DNA from: Gordonia hankookensis
GTDB taxonomy: Bacteria; Actinomycetota; Actinomycetes; Mycobacteriales; Mycobacteriaceae
NCBI RefSeq assembly: GCF_014673215.1
Contig: NZ_JACWMS010000005.1
Span: forward strand, 248,001-312,000
Direction of reading: 5' to 3'
DNA: 64,000 nucleotides
Position numbers and translations under genes: made by a program. This document shows, in pieces, positions 52,982 through 61,226 of this stretch. The notes below the pieces were generated by a model, which worked only from the letters and a program-made list of their open reading frames with translations, was not told the origin of the DNA and made no database searches. The stretch's first letter is position 1. Each line of letters begins with the position of its first letter.

Positions 52982-54784
52982 TCAGGAGGGCTGGACCTGT
53001 CGCAACGATTCCAGCCACGTGTGCACGAGGGGGACCACACTGGCTCCCTCGCCGCTGGCCGCGGCAACGCGCTTCATCGAGCCCGCCCTGATGTCACCGG
53101 CGGCGAACAGCCCGGGTTCGCTGGTGGCGAGGTTGGCAGGCGGGACATCGCCGATCCAGCGATCGTGCGACACGTCCCGACCGGTCAGGACGAAGCCGTC
53201 GTGGTCACGTTCCACGTCGTCCGGCAGCCAGTCGCAATGTGGCAATGCTCCGAGGAGCAGGAACAGGCCGGCGGCCGCGCATCGCTCCTGAGACCCGGTG
53301 ATCCTGTCGCGCAATGTAATCCATTCCAGACGACCGGCACCCCCGCCGTCGACGACCTCGCTCGAGCCGCGCACCGTGATCCGGGGGTTGAAGGCGATCT
53401 CCCCGATCAGGTACTGCGACATCGTCGAGGTGAGGTCGGGGCGTCGGACCACGATCGTGACCGAACGCGCGTATCGGGCGAGGTGGATCGCCGCCTGGCC
53501 TGCCGAGTTTCCGCCGCCGACGACGAACACATCGTGTCCGTCCATTTCTCGGGCCGCGCTCATCGCCGCGCCGTAGTGGACGCCGAGACCGACGAGGTCC
53601 TCGAGGTCGGCGACGCCGAGGCGACGGTAGGCGACGCCGGTGCTGATCAGGACGGACCGGGCACAGACCTCGCCCCCCTCGGTCAGCAGGCGGAATGGCG
53701 CGGCGGAGTCCTCGACGAGGAGACTCTCCACCGGCCAGCCCGTGAAGAACCGCGCACCGAAGCGAACGGCCTGGGTGCGCGCCCGCTGGGCGAGACGCAT
53801 ACCCGAGATACCCCTGGGGAAACCGAGATAGTTGCGGATCATCGAGCTCGTGCCCGCCTGTCCCCCGATGGCCTCCGACTCGATGACGACGGTGCTCAGC
53901 CCCTCCGACGCCGCATACACGGCGGCAGCGAGGCCGGCCGGTCCCGCCCCGACCACCGCCAGGTCCATGATGGTCTCGAGCTCGATGTCGGAGGGCCGGC
54001 CGTAGAGCAGTTCCGCGACGTCACGCACCGAGTCCGGCGAGATGACCGCGTCGGCCGTGCCCCGGAGTGAGTGCACCAGCGGCGTGGGTACCGCGGTGTG
54101 TGACTCATCGGGCGCGGCGGTGCTGTCGTCGGGGAAGAGATTGCTCTCGGCGGGAAACAGGTTGCTCTCGGCGGGGATCCGGGTGCCGTCGGCGGACCAG
54201 AGCGCGATGGCGGCTCGTCCCGCGGAGCTGTCGGGAGAATATGTCCGGTACGGCATGCCCATTCGCTCGAGGAAGTCCCCGATCGACATGGTCAGTGGCG
54301 TGAGCGCGGGGCTGATGATGCGGAGCACCTCGACCTCCGGCGCTGCGACGGTTGCGCCCCAGTCCGACAGGAGTTCGGTGATCGCGTAATGGAACTCCTC
54401 GTCCCGTGGTCCGCGTGGGATCAGGAGGAACGTATCGAACTTGCCCTTCTGCAGGGCAGGCCGCAGCGTCTCACTGTCCTGGAGGAAACGACTCCAGTGG
54501 ATCCCGACGACCCGCCGGGCGGTCGGCACGATACTGCGGAATGTCGAGAGCGCCTCGAGGAGATTCATGTCGGTGAGTTCGGATTCGGCGAGGATCAGGG
54601 CCACCTGATGCCCTTCACTCCGGAGCCTGCCGAGCAGAGCGATCGCCTCGATCGCCGAACTCGCGCAGGTGATGTCGTAGTCACGCCGATAGCGCTCGAA
54701 CTCGGACATGAGGGTGTCGGCATGATCGGCGGACACCACGACGACGGCGGGACGTGTACCCGCTTCGGCGGGCGGAGTGGTCAT
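52982..54784 (-). CDS. Pseudo-receiver/thioredoxin-reductase-like fusion
   Basis: A 600-residue protein. Residues 1-145 are a receiver-like domain in which the phospho-acceptor position is Glu67 ([12 protein letters not shown]), a phosphomimic. Residues about 150-200 resemble the thioredoxin-like linker of such fusions but carry no Cys pair. The C-terminal 320 residues are a thioredoxin-reductase-like flavoprotein: [53 protein letters not shown] and [20 protein letters not shown]. The catalytic CxxC of TrxR is absent ([14 protein letters not shown] in its place). A 21-bp tandem duplication codes two ESNLFPA repeats in the linker. It may be a redox sensor or a thiol-independent NAD(P)H oxidase. 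Confidence 0.85.
   Translation of the reverse strand: MTTPPAEAGTRPAVVVVSADHADTLMSEFERYRRDYDITCASSAIEAIALLGRLRSEGHQVALILAESELTDMNLLEALSTFRSIVPTARRVVGIHWSRFLQDSETLRPALQKGKFDTFLLIPRGPRDEEFHYAITELLSDWGATVAAPEVEVLRIISPALTPLTMSIGDFLERMGMPYRTYSPDSSAGRAAIALWSADGTRIPAESNLFPAESNLFPDDSTAAPDESHTAVPTPLVHSLRGTADAVISPDSVRDVAELLYGRPSDIELETIMDLAVVGAGPAGLAAAVYAASEGLSTVVIESEAIGGQAGTSSMIRNYLGFPRGISGMRLAQRARTQAVRFGARFFTGWPVESLLVEDSAAPFRLLTEGGEVCARSVLISTGVAYRRLGVADLEDLVGLGVHYGAAMSAAREMDGHDVFVVGGGNSAGQAAIHLARYARSVTIVVRRPDLTSTMSQYLIGEIAFNPRITVRGSSEVVDGGGAGRLEWITLRDRITGSQERCAAAGLFLLLGALPHCDWLPDDVERDHDGFVLTGRDVSHDRWIGDVPPANLATSEPGLFAAGDIRAGSMKRVAAASGEGASVVPLVHTWLESLRQVQPS
54141..54175. repeat. 21-bp tandem duplication inside the fusion gene linker
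   Basis: ttgctctcggcggg occurs at 54141-54154 and again at 54162-54175, period 21 bp. On the coding strand it gives two copies of a seven-residue unit (ESNLFPA-like) in the linker between domains. Period is a multiple of three, so the frame is kept. Confidence 0.7.
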
Positions 54785-54854
54785 GGGTCCAGTCTTCCAT
54801 CTGATCTCGCACACGTCCGGACGGTCGGTCCACGCTGATCGACGGGATCTGCGA

Positions 54855-55562
54855 CTACTCGGCGTGACGTGGGTCCGTCTCGATCACCACGGTCCGGGTG
54901 GCGAGGGCGCGATCACGGACGGTGAACAGCCGCGTACCCGGCTTTCGTCCGGTCCTGACCTCGCTCGTCGGCACTCCGCGATCGGCCAGCCGACGGTGCG
55001 TCACCGCGGCATCTCGCGATCGCCACGCGACACCCCACAACGCGCAGGGCTGCGGATCACCCGTCGCCTGCGTGGAGCCGGTCACCACCTCCACCACGAG
55101 ATCGGCTGCCCGGAAGAACAGTTGGCGTGCGCCGTCGCCGATCTCCCGATCGAGCCGGAAATCGAGGTCAAGGCAGGCCCCAAAGATCGCCAGCGCGTGA
55201 TCGCGGGATTGCGCGGTGAAGACGAGATGATCGATGGCCTCGATGTCTCCGTCACCGGCCTCGACGAAGCCGGTGTCGTCGATGATCGCGACCGGCTCGT
55301 CGTGGGGCAGCCCACGCCGGTCGAGGAGTCGCTCGGCCACGACACGGTCGGCGACGCCGAACAACACTCGGTGGGTGTCGTTCGCGTTCGTCTCATGCCA
55401 TCGGATCGACCCGTTGCCCACGGACGACGGCGTCGATTCCGAGCCGCCCAGCAATCGCGCATACGCCTCAGCGGTGGCCGCCGTGTCGGCGGTGGCCAGG
55501 TCGATCACCGCGCCGGCCGGTCCGAGTCGGGTCATCGTGGCGACCGGCTCGTGATATGCCAT
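54855..55562 (-). CDS. VOC family protein (two-domain)
   Basis: A 235-residue protein covering two VOC repeats: [20 protein letters not shown] and, further on, [20 protein letters not shown]. This is the arrangement of glyoxalase-like proteins in which each half contributes to the site. No clear metal His/Glu set is present in the second half. ATG 55562 is used because it begins shortly before the first VOC strand; a longer frame to 55577 is possible. Its 5' end overlaps the small Cys protein gene by 31 bp. Unknown substrate. Confidence 0.78.
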   Translation of the reverse strand: MAYHEPVATMTRLGPAGAVIDLATADTAATAEAYARLLGGSESTPSSVGNGSIRWHETNANDTHRVLFGVADRVVAERLLDRRGLPHDEPVAIIDDTGFVEAGDGDIEAIDHLVFTAQSRDHALAIFGACLDLDFRLDREIGDGARQLFFRAADLVVEVVTGSTQATGDPQPCALWGVAWRSRDAAVTHRRLADRGVPTSEVRTGRKPGTRLFTVRDRALATRTVVIETDPRHAE

Positions 55563-55801
55563 GAGCCGCAAACACATTCATAGCAACGCAACGTCACGTC
55601 GGGAGGGACACGGTGGCGGATCCGCGCAATGCTGTCGCGCGCAGACATCTCCGCGGAGAACGAGTCCTTCTCCGGGGTCGGGCACACGGTGGCACGGCGC
55701 CCCTCGACAGCGATTCTTCGACGGCGCCGAGGAGGTGACGCGGCGGTGCGCGCCTCGATGTCCCGATAGAACGCGTCGAGGTCATCGTCGGAAAACGGCA
55801 C
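55532..55801 (-). CDS. Small protein with a C-terminal CxxC-type motif
   Basis: An 89-residue protein. The N-terminal part is charged (FSDDDLDAFYRDIEART) and the C-terminal part reads [18 protein letters not shown], a zinc-knuckle-like CxxCxC motif followed by WH, frequent in small actinobacterial proteins of unknown role. GTG 55801 is the likely start. Its 3' part overlaps the VOC gene start by 31 bp, so translation of the two is probably linked. It lies 9 bp downstream of the MpaB gene stop. Confidence 0.6.
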   Translation of the reverse strand: MPFSDDDLDAFYRDIEARTAASPPRRRRRIAVEGRRATVCPTPEKDSFSAEMSARDSIARIRHRVPPDVTLRCYECVCGSWHITSRSPR

Positions 55802-55810
55802 CAACCCAGT

Positions 55811-56812
55811 TTAGAGCTTCGTGGGCGGGTCCTGGCCGTCGCCGCCGAGGTCCGCGCGGGCCGCGACCCGGTAGGCGGCACCGGCGCCCTCACGGCGCTT
55901 CATCGCCTGCAGGGCGATGTGGTGGCGGCGCGCGTGATAGGCCAGCGGGAAGTAGGTGAGCCGCTCGGGCAGGACTCGGTACGACAGCCGGATGGCCGAG
56001 TGGATCCGCTCCAGTTCACGCTGCTCGTCGGCGCTCCACGACAAGCCGAGGATCTCGCGTACGCGTGGTTCCATGACACCGACGGTGGTCAGGTAGTTCA
56101 GCTTCTGGACCGGGACGGCGGCGACCCGCGCGATCGCGTTGACCGGCCGGAGCACGGCGGGCGGGACCACACCGTCGAGCCTCGGCGCCGCCTTCATCTG
56201 GGCGATCAGGTCGAGCGCCACCGGATGTGCGATCAAGGTGTTCTCGACCATGTCGTCGTAGTACGGCCAGAACTCCTCGATCGATTCGGGATAGCCGCGC
56301 ATCGGTACCTGCACGATCTTCGCGATCCGCCGGTTGTCGCGGAAGACCTCGTCGCGTTCGGCCGCAGTGAACTCCCGCCCGAGGATCAGCGGCGCGGCGC
56401 TGCACGAGGTGGGAAAGGCGGTGGCGATGACCCACTGGTAGGCCTCGGGGTTCAGGGCGCTGATGTGATCACCCTGGGCGTTCCGCATCTGGAGGGGCTG
56501 GTGCATCCGCCGCAGTCGCTTACCCTCGTTGATCGCCTCGGTGCCGCCGTAGACCCATCGCAGCACGGAATCGATCGAGCGAACGGCGCGCCCGAGCGGA
56601 TCTGTCCGGAACACCGAGTACTTCCCGACGATGTCGCCGATGGTCGGGTGCATCACCTGCATCACGAAGGCGGCGCCGTTGACCGGCAAGAAGGTGAACC
56701 GCCCGGTGAGCTCGGCGGTGAGCGAGTCCGGTGGGACGAGCTCGATCTCGTCGTCGGCGTGCGAGATCACCGCGCCTGCGGACTCGGTCGGCGAGGGCTG
56801 TGTGACCGTCAT
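55811..56812 (-). CDS. MpaB/DUF2236 family oxygenase
   Basis: A 333-residue protein of the DUF2236 family (MpaB and latex-clearing-protein related, heme-b oxygenases). GRFTFLPVNGAAFVMQVMHP, WVYGGTEAINEGKRLRRMHQ and LNPEAYQWVIATAF are the early blocks; HARRHHIALQAMKR at the C-terminus is rich in His. The substrate could be a terpenoid or lipid C=C. An imperfect dyad lies 18-54 bp upstream (56830-56866). It leads a tail of two small genes (55532 and 54855). Confidence 0.87.
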   Translation of the reverse strand: MTVTQPSPTESAGAVISHADDEIELVPPDSLTAELTGRFTFLPVNGAAFVMQVMHPTIGDIVGKYSVFRTDPLGRAVRSIDSVLRWVYGGTEAINEGKRLRRMHQPLQMRNAQGDHISALNPEAYQWVIATAFPTSCSAAPLILGREFTAAERDEVFRDNRRIAKIVQVPMRGYPESIEEFWPYYDDMVENTLIAHPVALDLIAQMKAAPRLDGVVPPAVLRPVNAIARVAAVPVQKLNYLTTVGVMEPRVREILGLSWSADEQRELERIHSAIRLSYRVLPERLTYFPLAYHARRHHIALQAMKRREGAGAAYRVAARADLGGDGQDPPTKL

Positions 56813-56829
56813 GTCGGACCTCCACGAAT

Positions 56830-56866
56830 TCTGACGACAAGCATTCTGAGGACTGCTGTTGTCAGA
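56830..56866. promoter_or_regulatory. Long imperfect dyad upstream of the MpaB gene
   Basis: tctgacgacaagca and the reverse complement of tgctgttgtcaga differ by an A-to-G change and an extra base. The dyad is centred about 36 bp upstream of the MpaB start. A TetR-type operator is the simplest reading. Confidence 0.4.
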
Positions 56867-56927
56867 TTAGCGTCCGAGAGGCCCGGAGTCGAGCACTTCG
56901 GTCAGGCACCCGTGCCGACGACCGGGT

Positions 56928-57155
56928 TCAGCGCGCCATCCACAGTCGGCGACGGATCACGCTGCGCATCCTGCCCAACTCCGAATGCGTCAGCGAAGGA
57001 GGCGGATCCGACGCGACGATCCGGTCTACCTCCCTGAAGAAGTCGCGATCGGTGAGGCCGAACCGCTCGGTGATCACGCGCGACGAGCCACCGCCGAGTT
57101 GGTACCAATCCGTTTCGAATGCCAGCATCTGCTGCTGCTTGTTGTCCATTGCCAT
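56928..57155 (-). CDS. DUF3263-like small protein
   Basis: A 75-residue protein: MAMDNKQQQMLAFETDWYQL then RVITERFGLTDRDFFREVDR and a basic C-terminus (MRSVIRRRLWMAR). This resembles DUF3263 proteins of actinobacteria, which look like small HTH proteins. ATG 57155 is used; GTG 57158 or ATG 57149 are possible. It stands alone, 115 bp upstream of the MpaB gene on the same strand, with the dyad at 56830-56866 between. Role unknown. Confidence 0.6.
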   Translation of the reverse strand: MAMDNKQQQMLAFETDWYQLGGGSSRVITERFGLTDRDFFREVDRIVASDPPPSLTHSELGRMRSVIRRRLWMAR

Positions 57156-57359
57156 CACGCCCCGCGATTTGTCTTCCGGACACTGCGACCCGCGGCGACC
57201 CGCGCCGCCGACTTGACGCGCTCGCCCGTACAGGCACCAACCCATTGTGCGCCGAGTCACCGACCAGTGTCACCAGATGAGCCGACGTCCATGTGACCTG
57301 TGAGCGAATGGTCCACGATCGGCAGATGACCAACGCGAAGCCCGCTACGACGCGTGGCG

Positions 57360-58190
57360 TCAGGCACCGGAGTCATAGCGTGGCACCACGGCGAAGACCT
57401 CCAGATCGCGAGGTACGCCTTTCGCCTTGAACCGACGCCTGCGCCGGTGATACTTCTCGGCGTCCGCGGATGCGAGGGTGGCATCGCTGACCAACAGCTC
57501 GCCGGGACCGGCGGCATCGGCGACCCGCGCCGCGATGTTGACGTCCACGCCGAGGAAGTCGTCGCCGACGGCGCGCGGTGTCCCGGTGTGCAGCCCTGCG
57601 CGCAGCTGTGGACGATAACCGTCGATGGTCAATGCGCTCACCGCACAGATGGCCTCGTACCCTGCCTCGATGGCCTCGGTCCCGTCGAGGAAGACCGCCA
57701 TCGAACCGTCGCCCAGTTGTTTGACGACACTGCCGGCACGAGCGGTGACGACGGATTCGGTCACGTCGTTCACCTGGGCGAGCAGTCGCAGGACCTGGTC
57801 GTCCCCGGCACCGAGCGCCCAGGTGGAGAATCCGACCAGATCGGTGAACAAGATGGTGGCGGGCACCGGATTGTCGTCGTGGACAGTGCGACGCGAGACG
57901 AGCGACTGCCACACCTGAACGGCGCCCAGTCCCAGTTCACGCACCACGCTGGGGCGGTCCGGACGGGATTCACCGATCAGACGCGCCACGCGATCCGACG
58001 TGCGGCCACCGGATGGTGCGGACCGGGAATCCGGGAGAAGGCTGCGCGCAGCTCGAGCGGCACGTACCGCGCCGGCGTTCGCATCGGATCTCGCGAGAGC
58101 GTCGGCCGCCCGCCGGCTGGGGCGCGCGGCGGCAGGTCGATCGTCCCGCTGCTCCCCCGATGCCGCCGCGTCTCCGTCCGTACCGGTCAC
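57360..58190 (-). CDS. Class III adenylate/guanylate cyclase
   Basis: A 276-residue nucleotide cyclase. After a roughly 85-residue low-complexity Arg/Ala-rich N-terminus, the cyclase homology domain begins with ATILFTDLVGFS (first metal Asp) and has VVKQLGDGSMAVF (second metal Asp) and GVDVNIAARVADAAGPGE (transition-state Asn region). No membrane segment or sensor domain is visible. GTG 58190 is chosen because a -10-like tagact (plus-strand agtcta 58198-58203) lies 7 nt upstream, suggesting a leaderless mRNA; GTG 58223 is the alternative. Confidence 0.88.
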   Translation of the reverse strand: MTGTDGDAAASGEQRDDRPAAARPSRRAADALARSDANAGAVRAARAARSLLPDSRSAPSGGRTSDRVARLIGESRPDRPSVVRELGLGAVQVWQSLVSRRTVHDDNPVPATILFTDLVGFSTWALGAGDDQVLRLLAQVNDVTESVVTARAGSVVKQLGDGSMAVFLDGTEAIEAGYEAICAVSALTIDGYRPQLRAGLHTGTPRAVGDDFLGVDVNIAARVADAAGPGELLVSDATLASADAEKYHRRRRRFKAKGVPRDLEVFAVVPRYDSGA

Positions 58191-58197
58191 GACGTGA

Positions 58198-58203
58198 AGT
58201 CTA
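58198..58203 (-). promoter_or_regulatory. -10-like hexamer tagact of the cyclase gene
   Basis: Minus-strand tagact, 7 nt before GTG 58190. Position indicates a start of transcription at or next to the start codon (leaderless). Confidence 0.45.
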
Positions 58204-58270
58204 GCCCGGTACCCAGGCGCCACCGCGGATCGGACGCTGCGCGGTGGCGCGTGACGCGAGCGTGGGTCGC

Positions 58271-59419
58271 TCAGTGCGCGACCCCGACCTGCGTCCGGCG
58301 TTCGTTGCGGCGTCGATCACGGCGATTGGCTCCGACGCTGCTGGCCAGCGACGCACCGATGAAGGCGACGCCGACCAGGCCGGTGATGACCTCGTTGATG
58401 TGGATGTGCACGCTGAGCAGCAGGATCGCCGCGAGAGCGCCGATCGCCCAATGGGCCCCGTGCTCGAGGTAGCGGTACTGACCGAGCGTGCCCTGACGGA
58501 CCAGATAGATCGTGATGGACCGGACGAACATGGCGCCGATGAAACCGAGTCCGAGGGCGATGATGATCGGGTCGGGCGTGATCGCGAAGGCGCCGATCAC
58601 CCCGTCGAAGGAGAACGACGCATCGAGCACCTCGAGGTAGAGGAACAGGAAGAAACCGGCTTTGCCGACGGCCACGGTCACCGGGCTCGGTCGTCGTGCC
58701 GAGCCGGCCTCGGCCATGGTGGCCTCCGCGGACGGCAGATGATCGTCGCTGCCGGGTTGTTCACTCTCGAACAGCGAACTCAGGCCGTCGACGAGAATGT
58801 AGGTGATCATGCCCAGCAGCCCGGAGATGAGAACGGTGGCCCGACCGTCGTCGGGCACCAGGTACTCCCCGACGACGACGAGCGTGACGGCCGCGAGAAC
58901 GATCGACAGCTGATCGAGCCGCCCCAGCCGACCCAGCGGCTTCTCGATCCACGACAACCAGGTGATCTCGCGGTTGCTGAGGACGAAGTTCAGGAACAGC
59001 AGGAGGAGGAACATGCCTCCGAAGGCCGCGATCTGCGGATGCGCATCCAGCAGGATCGTCTCGTAACTCGGGGTGCCGTCGGGGAAGTACTCCGCGTCAC
59101 CCGCAGGCGGATTCATGGCCAGCCGAAAGGCCTCGACGGGATTGAGCCCGCCGGTGATCCACACGATCGCCAGCGGGAACAGCAGCCGCATCCCGAAGAC
59201 CGCGATGATCACCCCGACGGTCAAGAACATCCGCTGCCAGAACCGGCTCATGCGCTCGAGCACGGTCGCGTTGATGACCGCGTTGTCGAAGGACAGCGAC
59301 ACCTCGAGGATGCCGAGGATCGCGCAGAGGGCCAGACCGGTCCATCCCTGATACAGATACGCGACCAGCAGCGCCGCCAGGGTGACCAGCGCGGACAGCC
59401 CGAAGATCCGGACGATCAC
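58271..59419 (-). CDS. DUF475 family membrane protein (TerC-like)
   Basis: A 382-residue membrane protein with about nine hydrophobic segments. LEVSLSFDNAVINATVLERM at about 39-58 and LEVLDASFSFDGVIGAFAIT at about 267-286 are the paired acidic TM motifs of TerC/DUF475 proteins, which are linked to metal export or tellurite resistance. The last residues are basic. Its GTG overlaps the stop of the zinc-finger gene upstream (GTGA at 59416-59419), so the two are translationally coupled. The metal is unknown. Confidence 0.88.
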   Translation of the reverse strand: MIVRIFGLSALVTLAALLVAYLYQGWTGLALCAILGILEVSLSFDNAVINATVLERMSRFWQRMFLTVGVIIAVFGMRLLFPLAIVWITGGLNPVEAFRLAMNPPAGDAEYFPDGTPSYETILLDAHPQIAAFGGMFLLLLFLNFVLSNREITWLSWIEKPLGRLGRLDQLSIVLAAVTLVVVGEYLVPDDGRATVLISGLLGMITYILVDGLSSLFESEQPGSDDHLPSAEATMAEAGSARRPSPVTVAVGKAGFFLFLYLEVLDASFSFDGVIGAFAITPDPIIIALGLGFIGAMFVRSITIYLVRQGTLGQYRYLEHGAHWAIGALAAILLLSVHIHINEVITGLVGVAFIGASLASSVGANRRDRRRNERRTQVGVAH

Positions 59420-59748
59420 CGCAGTCGCTCGGCTTCACGTGCCAGTGACAGCAGATCGTCGCCGAGCGAGTTGAGGGTGGCCACGTCCGCGCGTTCGGAG
59501 ACCGCGGTGACCAGGTCTTCGGCAGCGCACCGGAGAGCGAACATCCGATCGCCGAATGCGTCGGCCTCGGAGGCCGTCAAGATCACCGCATCTGCGGGAA
59601 TAGAAGTGCCCTGCGTGAGCGCTCTCTGTTCATAGGCGCGTTGGCGGCAGGACTGCTTGCAGTATTTGCGTCGTCTGCCCTGGTGCGAGTCGATCATGCT
59701 GCGCCCACACCATGCGCACGAGTACGGGCGTCGGCGAGGGTCGTCCAC
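59416..59748 (-). CDS. Small zinc-finger protein upstream of DUF475
   Basis: A 110-residue protein. The N-terminus is RRRPYSCAWCGRSMIDSHQG then RRRKYCKQSCRQRAYEQRAL, a C-x2-C...C-x3-C zinc-binding unit resembling short actinobacterial regulatory proteins. The rest is helical (ADVATLNSLGDDLLSLAREA). GTG 59748 is preferred; perfect dyad acggt-tatg-accgt (59747-59760) overlaps this start and may be an operator. Its stop overlaps the DUF475 start by 4 nt. Homologues occur near rbpA in related genomes (to be checked). Confidence 0.7.
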   Translation of the reverse strand: MDDPRRRPYSCAWCGRSMIDSHQGRRRKYCKQSCRQRAYEQRALTQGTSIPADAVILTASEADAFGDRMFALRCAAEDLVTAVSERADVATLNSLGDDLLSLAREAERLR

Positions 59749-59929
59749 GGTTATGACCGTACCCGGGGGCCCCACACGTCGCCGTCCGTGGCTCGCCCGG
59801 CGAGCACTGACGGACGCGTAGAATGATTTGTGTTCAGTGCCGAGGTGCCGCACGCACTCCCGGTGCCCGATAGCGATGGGCCCGCTTGTCAGCGCCGGCG
59901 CCCGACGAAATGTTTGAGAGGAATTGTCC

Positions 59930-60274
59930 ATGGCAGATCGAGTACTTCGAGGTAGCCGCCTCGGTGCGGTGAGCTACGAGACCGATCGCGATCACGACCT
60001 CGCACCACGACGTATCGTCCAGTACCGCACCGACAACGGCGAGATCTTCGACGTCCCATTCGCCGACGACGCCGAGGTGCCGTCGAAGTGGCCGTGCAAG
60101 AACGGCATGGAGGGCACTCTGCTCGAGGGCGCCGAGCCCGAGGAGAAGAAGACCAAGCCGCCGCGCACCCACTGGGACATGCTGCTCGAACGGCGCTCCG
60201 AGGAGGAGCTCGAGGTGCTGCTCAACGAGCGCCTCGACCTGCTCAAGCAGCGCCGCAAGGGCGTCACGAACTGA
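59930..60274 (+). CDS. rbpA: RNA polymerase-binding protein RbpA
   Basis: A 114-residue actinobacterial RNA-polymerase-binding protein that stabilises the housekeeping-sigma holoenzyme and open complex. Core sequences ADRVLRGSRLGAVSYETDRD, PRRIVQYRTDNGEIFDVPFA and the sigma-interaction C-terminus RTHWDMLLERRSEEELEVLL are as expected. agagga lies 8 nt upstream of the ATG. It has a tagaat -10-like hexamer at 59819-59824 and a strong terminator at 60286-60321. Divergent from the zinc-finger/DUF475 pair and convergent with ppm1, the same order as in mycobacteria (rbpA, ppm1). Confidence 0.97.
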   Translation: MADRVLRGSRLGAVSYETDRDHDLAPRRIVQYRTDNGEIFDVPFADDAEVPSKWPCKNGMEGTLLEGAEPEEKKTKPPRTHWDMLLERRSEEELEVLLNERLDLLKQRRKGVTN

Positions 60275-60285
60275 TCGCAGTCGAC

Positions 60286-60321
60286 AACGGCCGGATGAGA
60301 CCTCGTCTCGTCCGGCCGTTT
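60286..60321 (+). terminator. Rho-independent terminator after rbpA
   Basis: Arms aacggccggatgagac (60286-60301) and gtctcgtccggccgtt (60305-60320) pair along 16 bp with one G-U, loop ctc, then a short t-run. It lies 11 bp after the rbpA stop and also faces ppm1. Confidence 0.85.
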
Positions 60322-60383
60322 CGCGTCTGAGGTGAGTCGGTGACGCACGCCGCCAGTCTTACTGCCGTCAGTTCTTGCCGTCG

Positions 60384-61226
60384 TCAGTTCTTACGGAGTC
60401 CGAACCGTTCGATCCGACTCTCCAGTCCCCACCGCGCGACCATCAAGAACGCCTCGGTCATCACTCCACCGCTCATCTTGGACTCGCCGACCTCGCGTTC
60501 GGTGAAGGTGATCGGGACCTCACTGACGTCGAAGCCGGCCCGGACCGCACGCCACGCCAGGTCGATCTGGAAGCAGTATCCGGCGGATTCGACCGATCCC
60601 AGATCGATCTTCTCCAGGACGGTTCTCCGATAGGCACGGAACCCGGCGGTGATGTCGTGCACCTTCGCGCCGAGCGCTAGACGCGCATAGGTGTTGGCAC
60701 CGCGGGACAGGAATTCCCGACGTTTCGGCCAGTTGATGAGTTCGCCACCACGGACGTAGCGCGATCCGATGGCCAGATCGGCGCCTGCGTTGATCGCCTC
60801 GAGCAATCTACAGAGCTGTTCGGGCGCGTGACTGCCATCTGCGTCCATCTCGACGATCACCGCGTAATCGCGGGCGAGACCCCACGCGAAGCCGGCCAGA
60901 TAGGCCTTGCCCAGACCGTCCTTCTCCGTACGGTGCAGGACATGGACGCGTAGGGCCGTGTCCTGCGCCGCGATGCCCTCCGCGACGTCGCCGGTGCCGT
61001 CCGGACTGGAGTCGTCGACGACGAGGACATGGGCACCCGGCAGAGCCGCATGCAGGCGGGTGACGATGCCAGGCAGGTTCTCGCGCTCGTTGAACGTCGG
61101 GATGACGACCAGTACGCGTTCGCCCTGCGCCCCGACAACGGCCTGCATGTCGTCGTGGGGGGCCCCGCTCGCCCGCTGATTGTTCCCCGGTTGCTCATTC
61201 CCGGGTGTCTGACTACCCAATGCCAC
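60384..61226 (-). CDS. ppm1: Polyprenol-phosphate mannose synthase (Ppm1/DPMS)
   Basis: A 280-residue family-2 glycosyltransferase that makes polyprenyl-phosphate-mannose, donor for lipoglycan and glycoprotein synthesis. [20 protein letters not shown] at about 38-57, [18 protein letters not shown] and [16 protein letters not shown] (DxD) are the hallmark blocks, and [17 protein letters not shown] is near the end. It is the catalytic Ppm1 half; in M. tuberculosis it is fused to Lnt (Rv2051c). Its first 14 bp overlap the lnt end, so lnt and ppm1 are coupled. Confidence 0.95.
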   Translation of the reverse strand: MALGSQTPGNEQPGNNQRASGAPHDDMQAVVGAQGERVLVVIPTFNERENLPGIVTRLHAALPGAHVLVVDDSSPDGTGDVAEGIAAQDTALRVHVLHRTEKDGLGKAYLAGFAWGLARDYAVIVEMDADGSHAPEQLCRLLEAINAGADLAIGSRYVRGGELINWPKRREFLSRGANTYARLALGAKVHDITAGFRAYRRTVLEKIDLGSVESAGYCFQIDLAWRAVRAGFDVSEVPITFTEREVGESKMSGGVMTEAFLMVARWGLESRIERFGLRKN

